From Prosopis cineraria (taxonomy: Eukaryota > Streptophyta > Magnoliopsida > Fabales > Fabaceae): a DNA stretch of 64,000 nt. The notes under the pieces were generated by a model, which worked only from the letters and a program-made list of their open reading frames with translations, was not told the origin of the DNA and made no database searches. Below, piece after piece: positions 1 to 9,537 of the stretch (positions are counted from its first letter, which is position 1; every line of letters starts with the position of its first letter). The stretch covers positions 7,574,109 to 7,638,108 of the forward strand of contig NW_026555335.1 of assembly GCF_029017545.1 (NCBI RefSeq). Direction: 5' to 3'. Both the position numbers and the translations under genes were made by a program.

Positions 1-284
1 TTTGAAATTCTCAAACTTGCTAACTTTATACAAAAGAGTTGAAGAATTTCAAAGTGCTTCTAATAATACTAAAAGAGTTTAACCTTGGTAAACCTCTTCA
101 TATGATTAATTGCCTTATTATAAATATGGTGTGTTGCACGCATGCAGCTAGATAGATAGATATTAAATAAAGTGGATGTAATCAGCGCGGCATGTGTGTT
201 TGTGTTTTATAGATATAATCGCTGTAATAAGGGTGCTTCAACATGATTGTAAAGATTCCAGTGTGATCATGTGCTAATTAATTG
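1..284. other. AT-rich intergenic start of window
   Basis: No open frame or recognisable element is visible. The stretch is AT-rich intergenic DNA with a short GATA run near 150-165. Confidence 0.5.
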
Positions 285-665
285 AGGTATGAATTTGAAT
301 TTAAATTTTAGATTCAAAATCTATATATTTAAAATATTTTGTTTGGATGGTATAAAAAATATAAAATAGTAATTGAGATGATTTGAGATTTGAAGTAGAA
401 TAATGGAAGATCAAAAGTGATGAACTTATCATCATTCTTTAATTGGTGAGAGATGAGAGGAAAGGCAGGAATAACAAAGACGCCAATAATAAAAATGTAT
501 AGGAGATAAGAGGATTAGAGTATTTGAAATTTTAAATAATCAAAGCTTAGAATGAATTTAGATTTAAATCCAATTCAAACCCATATATAAACTCTTATAT
601 GTATTCAAATAAGAAACTTGATTCAAATCTCAATCCAAATTCAAATCATTACGCATCCAAACACA
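285..665. mobile_element. Probable MITE with AT-rich inverted ends
   Basis: The left end (from about 288, tatgaatttgaatttaaat) and the reverse complement of the right end (about 600-660, gatttgaatttggattgaga) are similar. The motif tgtttggatg also occurs near both ends in inverted orientation. No coding capacity is seen. This fits a small non-autonomous DNA transposon. The superfamily and the exact ends are uncertain because no clear target-site duplication was found. Confidence 0.4.
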
Positions 666-1234
666 ATATAAGTGTTTTCAATTAATATATTCACAACTGG
701 TCAATGGCCAGCCAAGTCAACTTCTACATTGCATATCCATACGGATTTACATCAAACTAACATGTTAACCACAGGGCTTGAACTGTATGGCTTGCTGTGC
801 AAGTCTAAAACAATCTAATTGCATCTTCTACACCAATTTTTCCAAATAAAATTACAACCAATTGAATAGGTAACCAATGGCAGAGACAAGGAGGCCACTA
901 ACTTTTTAACTTTTTTAATAAAATGTAAGAGTTACATATGTTTGGTCTGGTCAAAATATATTTTGTACGTATAATATATCTAATACTAATTACTGAACAT
1001 AATATTTACTTTCGTTTTAATAAATGTAAAACTATTATACAAATATATACAAAGTTAAAAAATGTTGGCATCTAAAATGTATGTGTTATATATAAATATA
1101 ATATAAAATATGGATGATTTTTAAAAAAAGTTACATCTTTTTATAGTAATTAAGCTATTGAAATTTTTTATTTTAATTGTTTTTAATCTAATATAATTTG
1201 GTCTTGTTGACATAAAGATTCTGTGAGTGTTGAG

Positions 1235-1732
1235 CATCATTATCATGTTGATATATTTAATACTGTTATCGATTATCAATTGAAAGAATTAAATAGTAGA
1301 TTCAGTAAGCAAACAACAAAGCTTCTAAAATTGAGCATGGTTTTAGATCCTAAAAATGCATTTAATTTTTCTAATCAAGAAAAGATTTGATTGGAGTATG
1401 AATTACAACATTATGAGCTTGATGTGCCTAAAGGCCCTCATTTTCAAAACTTGAGTGCTACAAGTGAATTATGTCAAAAGTTTATAGTGATTGGAAAGTC
1501 TAATTCTTATTCTTTGATTGATAGATTACTAAGGCTTGCACTGACTCTTTCAATGTCAATAGTAACCACTAAACAAGCTTTTTCAACTATGAAAATTATA
1601 AAGACAAGGCTTCACAACAAGATGGGAGATGGGTTTCTTACCAAATTAATGATAGTTTTTATTGAGAAAGAGATCTTTAAAAAATTTCCCACAAACATTA
1701 TCACTTATGATTTTAATGATATGAAAAATTAA
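1235..1732 (+). pseudogene. hAT-family transposase C-terminal remnant
   Basis: One frame, from about 1235 to the stop at 1730-1732, reads as the C-terminal part of a plant hAT transposase of the group often annotated as zinc finger MYM-type 1-like. Recognisable pieces are the HHYHVDIFNTVID segment, the LDPKNAF segment, and the dimerisation block around 1510-1690 (LIDRLLRLALTLSMSIVTTK, then AFSTMKIIKTRL). An in-frame TGA at 1388-1390 breaks it, and the linker between the two parts is shorter than usual. A 113-residue open frame follows the stop but has no ATG start. The N-terminal zinc finger and catalytic core are absent. It is a dead fragment; I found no terminal repeats for it. Confidence 0.75.
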
Positions 1733-2345
1733 TGAATAAAACTTGAAAAAAATAAAGGTACATATCTATTTTGGTTTTATAATTTTAAAATTAATAAATA
1801 TGAATATAGATAGATGTAAAAATATTTATGTTACGTTAGATTTTCTTTTTCTTCAATTATAGTATATGCGTTGACCCTTGAGATCTTAGCCCACCATACG
1901 TACAAATCCTAGCTCCGCCCTGTTAAGGTAACTTAAATGATCAATCTTCAATGTAAAATACTAAAATAAATTATATGATATAGTGATTAGGAAAATGTGA
2001 CTGTATAATTGTATTATCCATAGTTATAGAATCAATGCTCCATTTTACTCATTAATTTGTCAGATACATCTTGCATATGCTCCTCTTATGAGAAAAATCA
2101 CTATTTTCAAGTATTATTCAATTAAATGTAAAAAATGTCGTGTTGTGTACGTACTCAAGGAGTCAGTAAAACTAGATCAGTTTCCTATATTAGTTGCAAC
2201 CTTACACGTGCAAACAAAGTGTCTTTTACATGCCTTTCACTAATATATTGAATAGCGAATATTAATATTGATATGGGCAGGAGAAATTACTTATGATTGA
2301 AAACAATTGAATCAACAGTGAAAGGCTGCAAACAAGAACTTAATT
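1733..2345. other. AT-rich intergenic region
   Basis: No coding frame, RNA gene or paired repeat was recognised. Confidence 0.5.
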
Positions 2346-3560
2346 CACTACCCAAAAAAAAACTGATTAACGACATATATGAAAATTCCATCATTAATTA
2401 ACCCATTTAGCAACAAAATATTTTTATTAGTAAAAATATTATCATTAATTCATTGGCGATTATTTTAATTTTATGACGGAATACATTCTATTGTTAATTT
2501 CTAGGTTGGCAAAAACACTATTGGCACGTCACTCGGTAGACCAATGTCATCTCATCATTACCTCGTCACTCAGGTGACCAATGTCATTAACATATCAAAT
2601 ATTATTAACTTTAATTATGTCTTAACCAAACTCAAACTCCTAACATCATACCTTCTAGTGCTTTTGTGTTCACCTTATTGTCAGTTGCATTAAAAGAAAT
2701 CTTTAATCTTAATTGATGAATTAAATATAGAATATTTAATTACACACATATTAATAAATATATTATTTAAGTTTACTTATTTATCCAACATTATATTTAT
2801 TTATTAATATGGTAAAATTAATTTATATATAAAAATTATTTTTATTTTATTTTATTTTAAAAAATTATTTCTCATAAGAAATTTGATATTTAATTGAAAA
2901 ATATTTTATAATCATTATATATTATATTATACTCCCTCCGTTTAAAAATATAAGGTATTTTTTAAAGAGTTGGATGTTAAAATATGTAAGGTATTTTTAG
3001 TCTTTCAAAATATAATCATTGCTTTTTTTTTCTAAAAGTACCCCTATTAATAATAACTTTATATTTATTGTAGGGTATTTAATAGAGATACATATGAAAA
3101 GATAGGGTTAGTTTGAAAGTAGGTAATAATTTTATGGAGGGTGAGATTCGATTAAAAATGCCTTATATTTTTAAATGAAAGAAGTAATCTGCATCTATAT
3201 AATATAATTTTTAAAATTTATAAATTTTTTATTTAATAATATTTTTTATTTTTATTTTTAAATAAGAAGAATTAAGTATATAATTTAAATTGTTATTTTT
3301 TATTAATATATGAATAATTTTAGATATTAAATTATTTACTTCTAGCATAATATTAAATTATTAAATAAATTATATATAAATAAATATTATAAATGATAAA
3401 ATAAAACTTAAAATAATCTGTGATAAAATTAGCGATGAAATTATGATAGAATTTTAATAATGAAACATTTCGTCACTAAATTCCATTGTTAATTTAATGA
3501 TAGAATTAACAATGAATTAGATATAGATCAGCAATGAAAATTTATTTTGCCACTAATTCA
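2346..3560. mobile_element. Degenerate CACTA-like non-autonomous element
   Basis: The segment begins with CACTACCCAAAAAAAAACTG, which resembles a CACTA terminal repeat. It contains scattered motifs such as gacggaata, ttccattgttaattt, cgtcactaaattcc and gaattaacaatgaattag, in both orientations, like plant CACTA subterminal repeats. A Stowaway-like MITE is inserted at 2932-3184. The right terminus (expected ...TAGTG) could not be located, so the end coordinate is approximate. No transposase coding is visible. Confidence 0.4.
2932..3184 (+). mobile_element. Stowaway-like MITE, copy 1
   Basis: 253 bp. It starts ctccctccgtttaaaaata and ends with its imperfect inverse (tatttttaaatgaaagaag), flanked by TA dinucleotides at 2930-2931 and 3185-3186. 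Interior landmarks (ggtatttaatagagata, gttagtttgaaagtag, gtgagattcgattaaaaat) recur in the copies at 47170, 49630 (inverted) and 63350. This one keeps the classical CTCCCTCCGT end. Confidence 0.75.
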
Positions 3561-4239
3561 CTGTTTTTATATAATGATTATTGTATCTTGGCTTGGGTTG
3601 CTGCTCCATATTTTCGTCCTTTTTCTCTTTTTGTTTTTTGATTTTTCCACCCTGCCTGCATTTTGGTTGAGATGAGATCGATGTGCATTTTAAGCATTAT
3701 TATGCAGGCTCCAGCAATTAATGTTGGTAAATAAAATAAAAATAAAAATAAATTCGAATTAACGTATTTCTGATGGTGATGTTCATATTGAGTTCAAAGT
3801 AAATTACAAGTTGAAGCTGCATTTAGCAGTTATAATATTGCAATAGATGTGCGTGGGGGACGCATCATTGGTCATTCTATCTCTTATTTGCTTAACGCAA
3901 GGGTTAGTCCAAATTAGGAAAGACTAATTCTAAACGTGATGTTCAACCCACAAACAAACCCAAATTAATACATTAGAGTTGGAGATGAGCATGACAGAAA
4001 ATTATAACTTTACCACCTTTTCACTTTTCTCTTTATATCTATACTTCCTCAAATTCACGATGTGTGACTTTTTTTAGAAGTACTGTTTAATTTAAAACAT
4101 AATGTATCAGGTAATTTTTATATTTTTCTCTAACTTTATCCTTACCTTATTTATAATTTTTTGACAATATATTTTATTTAAAATTTCATTGATCATTATT
4201 AAAGTCTATATATATATATATATATGATACATTTAATAA
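3561..4239. other. Intergenic region
   Basis: AT-rich with no open frame or structured element. A short (TA)n run lies near 4208-4226. Confidence 0.5.
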
Positions 4240-4815
4240 AGATATAATTGAAAATATTACAATTTTTTTAAAAAAGATTAAGGTTTGAATTAATACAATA
4301 TTAGGTCTTTATACTTCGATTAAGTTTTGTTTTGACTCTTTATAATTTTATTTTGTTAGTCCCTTTAATTTGATTTGTTTGCAATGTTAGGTTTTATAAT
4401 TTTAAAAATATAAATGAAGATGATGAGTTGGGGCCATCAAGGTTAATTTTGTTAACGTATACTTAACTTTATTGTTGACGTGTATTTAATCTTGCATTCA
4501 TCTCCACATTCTATTTAATCCAAATATACAAGAAAGCTTTTCAACCCGTTACCTATTATTGTTAATCATACTTGATCAATTTATTCCATGACAGCAGATT
4601 TTTATCATGTTAGCAAAGGGATTAGCAGAGTTATAATAAAATTAACTCATTAGTGTTAGCTTGTGGTCATCATGTATATTTTTAAAATCATGAACACTAA
4701 TGTTGTAAATGAATCAAATTAAAAGGATTAAGAACAATAAAAATTGCAGAGACTAAAAACAGAATACGATTAAAGTACATGATCTACTATTATATTTTCC
4801 CAATTTTTTTTATAA
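4240..4815. mobile_element. Fold-back element with long inverted arms
   Basis: The left arm (about 4285-4410) and the reverse complement of the right arm (about 4675-4800) share a sequence with blocks such as tttaatttgatt, attttaaaaatata and atttttattgtt-type tracts. Each arm is more than 100 bp and the spacer is about 260 bp. No coding capacity is seen. It could be a Mutator-like or other TIR MITE. The ends are approximate. Confidence 0.55.
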
Positions 4816-6268
4816 CTATGAATTAATTAGCAATATCCCATTTTATGAGCAGGAGAAAATATATATATCACGAGCGCTTTTGAGGTCAGCTTTATCAAAG
4901 ATTTTGTGCCTGTTTGTTTTGCGTCCAAAATCGATTTTTAAGTGTTTAATCGATTTTTAAAACAAAATTGGCCAAACGACATATAATTGCCATAATCGAT
5001 TAAACATGCTAAAATTGATTTTTTTTTAAAAAAAAGCAATTCATACCTGCTTTTGGTTCTCATTTTGCCATATTAATTTGTCAATAATTCATAATTGTGT
5101 TAAATAAAATTAAAAAAATTTAATATTATATATAAACTTATCAATAATTTAATTTTGTATGATAATTAATTATTGAGACAGAATCAAGTTTTGAAATAAG
5201 TTCTAAAAAGTTGCTTATAAATTTAATTTTACTATTAAATAATATATTTTGCTTTTTAAATAAAGTATAACAAATTTATTAATATTAAATACAACTTTAT
5301 TAATAATTTAATTTTAAAAAGTAATGTCTTTTATGATAATTTATACAGTTAAAATTAATTTCAATATTCAAATATATTATATTATAATATAATCAATTAT
5401 GATTAAAATTTATTAATGAATCAATTATTTTCATAACTTATTATATCTTATTGAAATAGAAATACAGACAGACACTTAAGCTTCTTCTCGTCTTACATAT
5501 CAAGTTAAAAGAAAATTCTCCCTCTTCTTGTGACAAGCAAGATAAAATATTTAAATCATGCGGTCGTAACTTTATATTTACAAATTCTCCTTATGATAAT
5601 AAAAAAGATAATTTAATGTTGGGCGCTTAGTTCCGAATCAATCCTCCTTCACTCCCTAGTTGTTCCATTTGAAAAGGTACATCGTTAATGCACAAAGTGG
5701 GCATTGAAAAGATAGACTGTAGTTTAGTTGAGGCTTGATATTAAATAAATTGATACTAGTTTTGTGGTCATAAATATATCAACGCAGAATCTGACACCAT
5801 CACCAGTTGCCCCCACAATTTGGCATCATCCTGGAGCATTCATTTGGAATCGGAATATGCCTTCTCGACATCCGAAAACACCAACCGAGGATAGTGATAT
5901 CCGTGTATTCTATCAACCAAGTTTTGAACTTCCAATCTAAACAAAATTATAGTATAACAAGTTTCTTACAAAGCACCAAAATGAATCCGTTCGTAGTTAA
6001 GTAATAAGTACTAAATTCAAATTGCCATCTCAGAAGGCACCGTTTGTGGTTAGACTTGGACGCGCAAAAAAATTGTCAAATAAAGTGATGGTCAAGAATT
6101 TAAAATTAAAAATATTCGATAAAGTCAAAGTTCTCTTTCTTGTAGCAATAAAGAGGCAATCATTGGAGCAAATATAAGGCTAAAAACATTGGCGAAGAAA
6201 TAAGAAATCGTGGACGGCATTCATCAAAGGAAAAAACAAAAAGATCTCGTGGACGGGCGCCGACGCTG
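4816..6268. other. Intergenic region 3' of the CP1-like gene
   Basis: Mostly AT-rich. A 65-codon frame at 5807-6004 shows no domain and is not called. Part of 6005-6268 should be the 3' UTR of the minus-strand CP1-like gene. Around 4880-5040 is an old-looking repeat with inverted pieces (aatcgatttttaagtgtt and aatcgattaaacatg). Confidence 0.45.
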
Positions 6269-6787
6269 TTAGCGGTTCATTAAGATTCCATGCAAGCCTT
6301 CGAATGTGACGCCGCCGTTTCGATCTCCTCCGGCCAACATGATCATTGCATCGATGTCATCGTCGGTAACGGCGAGACTTGCCATTTCCATGAAGCTCTT
6401 CAAATCCCGGTGGCTAAGCTGGCCGTCTCCGTCCTTGTCCATCACTTTGAACATCTCCTCTAGGAACGACGTCGCCGAACTCGTAGATCCGTTCTTCTTG
6501 CCGGCGCCGCCGCTTCCCAGAACCACCCTCTCGAACTCCTCGTACTCCACAAAACCATCCTTGTTGGTGTCTGCCACCGTCATCATCGTCCCAATGACGT
6601 CGTCGTCGACGTCGGGGGCAGCCCTCCCGGCGTAGAATGCCCGTAGATCGTCGCGGCTAATCTTGCCGTCGCGGTCAGAATCAAGGACATCGAACGCTGG
6701 TCGAAAAGACGAGTGTACGGCGGATCCGGCTGCAGAGGAGGAGGAGGCGGTGGAGGGAGGAGAGAGGGAGCGGCCGGAAGGACACAT
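6269..6787 (-). CDS. CP1: CP1-like EF-hand calcium-binding protein
   Basis: A single-exon gene of 172 residues. The start is the ATG at 6785-6787, giving the N-terminus MCPSGRSL typical of Arabidopsis CP1-type calmodulin-like proteins. The frame is open further upstream, but that part is low-complexity and lacks family similarity. Canonical EF-hand loops lie at about residues 36-47 (DSDRDGKISRDD), 73-84 (DTNKDGFVEYEE) and 117-128 (DKDGDGQLSHRD). A fourth loop at 153-164 lacks acidic residues at positions 1 and 12 and is probably non-binding. Loops 1 and 3 have Asp instead of Glu at position 12, which could change Ca/Mg selectivity. A Ser/Pro/Ala-rich tail precedes EF1 and a Gly/Ser linker separates the two EF pairs. 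The expected role is cytosolic Ca2+ sensing; CP1 in Arabidopsis is described as salt-responsive. The coding region is much more GC-rich than its surroundings, with strong G/C third positions. Confidence 0.9.
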   Translation of the reverse strand: MCPSGRSLSPPSTASSSSAAGSAVHSSFRPAFDVLDSDRDGKISRDDLRAFYAGRAAPDVDDDVIGTMMTVADTNKDGFVEYEEFERVVLGSGGAGKKNGSTSSATSFLEEMFKVMDKDGDGQLSHRDLKSFMEMASLAVTDDDIDAMIMLAGGDRNGGVTFEGLHGILMNR

Positions 6788-7029
6788 GGTGGAGGGAGCT
6801 CGGGGGGTGTGATTGCGGGAATGGGAGAAAAAAGGGATTCGTGGAGTTGTGAACGCAAAAGGGGCAGAATTTTCCAACAATATAGGGGAGGGAGAGTGTG
6901 GGCCCCATAACATTGGAAGGTTCACGTGTCTTGCAGAGCACGCTGATGGGAGAGGCTAGAAAAACGTATGCCGTGATGCAATATTTATGCCAATCAACAT
7001 CATTACTCAAAAAATGCATCAAAAAAGTA

Positions 7030-7260
7030 GTCAGTCTCGGTTTACAAATACTATATAATATAAAATATTTTTTAAAAAAATTCAATATTTAAAAATATAA
7101 ATTAAATATTTTTTAGATAAAATCATTATTTTTTAAAAAAATTATTTCATATTTTTTAAATTAAAATCCTCTATTTAATAAAAATAAATATAAAAAAATA
7201 AAATTAATTTATTTTATTAAGAGTGAAATATAATTATTTCATACTTTTAAATTGAGAGAG
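7030..7260. mobile_element. Diverged Stowaway-like MITE
   Basis: The segment is bounded by TA dinucleotides (7028-7029 and 7261-7262). Its ends (gtcagtctcggtttacaaat and the inverse of aaattgagagag) resemble the CTCCCTCCGTTT family end. The interior ataaatataaaaaaataaaattaattt matches the other copies in position. It lies just upstream of the CP1-like gene. Confidence 0.45.
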
Positions 7261-8087
7261 TAAGAAGCAATTAGATAAAAAATAAATTGAATTTTTTATT
7301 TATTTTAAAAATGTAATTTTAATTTTAATTTTCTTGATCGTTTGCAATGACGGTAGTCTTTTGTGGTCAAGAAATTAATAAATGCATTGTTGTCTTATAT
7401 GGCATTGAAGTGTAATTTTTCCCTGACACTAAGCACGTTTCTGATGTGGACAAGACAACACATGCATCAGCTTTCTCCGCAACTGTCAGTTTGCGTGACG
7501 CGGTTTTAATTAGACTAGTTCAAGTTCATTTTTCTGTTAAAAAAAGAAAATAGACTAGTTCATACGGAGGAGCGTTTTGGCGGGAGATGGTATAAGGTAT
7601 TACGGAGGAGCGTTGTTTTAGATCGTGGCGGAGGTCGAGAACCTGATAAAGGCGAAAACGGGTTAGATAAGGAAACAAACCCACCTTTTGAGCTTACGGC
7701 TGGAATTGAGACTAAAAAGTGTGTTTATTTTTAATTTACATCTAAAAAATATAACTATTTATTAAATTTGATAAAAATATAATTTAAATATGTTTTGAGA
7801 CTTACCTAGACAACTCTTAAGAAGCTTGGGAGGAAGATAAGGGCATCGAAGGCAATGGTCGTCGATGTAGACCTGCCCAGCGTCATTCAAAGACAAACTA
7901 TTGTCTTGAAACACGATACTGAAGATGACATGATCCAAGCTTGGAAGTCATATTTTAATCCAAGGTTGGATTTCTCCTCAAGTGTCAGTTTGTAAGGCGC
8001 GTTTTTAACTAAACTAGTTCAAATTCAATTTTCGGTAAAAAAAAAAAAACAGTTTTTTAAATAAAGACTGAGGGACGTAACTTTATA
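7261..8087. repeat. Intergenic region with direct repeats
   Basis: A sequence of about 65 bp occurs twice in direct orientation: 7485-7550 (cagtttgcgtgacgcggttt...) and about 7984-8050 (cagtttgtaaggcgcgtttt...), both followed by an A-rich run. A shorter direct repeat, acggaggagcgtt, occurs at about 7564 and 7602. No gene is recognised between them. Confidence 0.5.
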
Positions 8088-8602
8088 ACTAATGGATGTT
8101 CAACAAATTTTAAAATTTTAGTTCAATTATCAAGATAAAGGTAAAAATAATTTTAATTATGAAAAGATTAAAGTACTCTTTACTTGTTATATAAAATCAT
8201 TAATTGTTAATTTTTTATTTCACTTATTAATTTACAAATATTACTTATAAATTATATCTACTTGTCAGACAAGCAATAACATTAATTATTAATTTGTTAA
8301 CTTTACTGATTAATTTACTAATATTATTTGTAAATTACAAGAGCTGTTAGTAATAAATTAATAAGTAAAATTAATAATTTAATAATTGATATTATTTATG
8401 ATTGAAAAACTGATGTCAAGTTTTATATAATTATTAACATGTCAACTCATATGACTTATATTAATAAATTAATAAGCAAAATAAAAAAATTAACTAATGA
8501 TTCTAATAACAAGTTAAAATGCATTTTGTTTTTTCACAATTAAAATTTTATTTTTATCTCTGAACTGAAATTTTAAAATTTTTTAAAACTCACTAATAAT
8601 TA
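8088..8602. mobile_element. Fold-back / long-TIR MITE
   Basis: The left arm (from 8091, including aaattttaaaattttagttc) is mirrored by the right arm (about 8530-8600, including gaactgaaattttaaaattt). The similarity continues inward through matching taattaatttactaatatt-type blocks, so most of the element can fold on itself. There is no open frame. The class is unassigned. Confidence 0.55.
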
Positions 8603-9537
8603 AATCACATTCTTGATCACATTCTCAATTATATAGTTCATCTTACCACACGCGGAAAGGAAAGGGAGAGAGACTAGATTTTAATAATTATTTAACTTAT
8701 TCTGAACAACTGTTAAACTTAACACGAAGAAATTTAAATCAGATTGGATTATGATTCAATTGAGTTACATCTAATCAAATAAAGTTTATTATTTAAATAA
8801 GTATGATATACTTAATATTAGTTCAATACTAACAAGTAATAATAAAATAGGAAAAAAGTACCCGGGGCCAAGGTTAACAAACACGCGCAAAGATTTGAGA
8901 AAAACGCAACGACGGTACAGCTGTTCTTTTCCTGGTAGTGGAGATTTTTTTTTTTTGGATGATACAACAAATGCAGTTGGAACAATCTTGAGCGTTGATG
9001 TAAATAATGGAAGAAGAGGATGGAGCCATGTAGAGCTCCACACATTGCATCAGATCTCAGTGCCTTTGCTTCTTCCAAGATTGTCTTCTTCTCTGCCAAG
9101 ACCCTTTCTTCAAATATATGCCCAGGGCCAAGTGAAGGAGATTTGAAAGGGATGCTCGTCTCTTTACCTTATCCCCATTCTCCAAAATACATAACATTTC
9201 CATTCCTTTTCCTTATGCCACCTCTACAATGTACAACCCTGCTGCTGTATTTGTGCGTTTTTTGCTTTGTTTCTCCTGCCTCTGCCGATTTTCCCTTGTG
9301 TTCTATGAAATTTCGTATCTTTCACTAACAAAAACGGTTTAAAAGAAACGCATATACGTCCCTTAAATATTTGCTATTAAATCCTTGAGAAAATTTCAAC
9401 ACCTAACAAAACCTAAAATAGGAATAGGGAAGCCAGATGAAGCAGAAGACATAACCTATTCAACATTCCCCCGCAATGTGGTCCATCTATCAAAAATTGC
9501 TGTCAACATTCAATGTTGGTTTCAATATGTTTTCAGG
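8603..9537. other. Intergenic region and SPOT1-like 3' UTR
   Basis: The part just below 9538 should be the 3' UTR of the SPOT1-like gene. A minus-strand frame without an ATG is open from about 9160 down to 8818 and contains an EERVLAEKKTILEEAKAL-like helical stretch. I could not assign it to a family, so it is not called as a gene. Confidence 0.4.

Noticed and set aside
5807..6004. 65-codon plus-strand frame
   Set aside because: No domain, no GC or codon signal different from intergenic sequence.
6306..7092. Plus-strand and alternate-frame open frames over and near the CP1-like gene
   Set aside because: They overlap the GC-rich CP1-like coding sequence or its leader in other frames and show no domain; they are shadows of codon bias.
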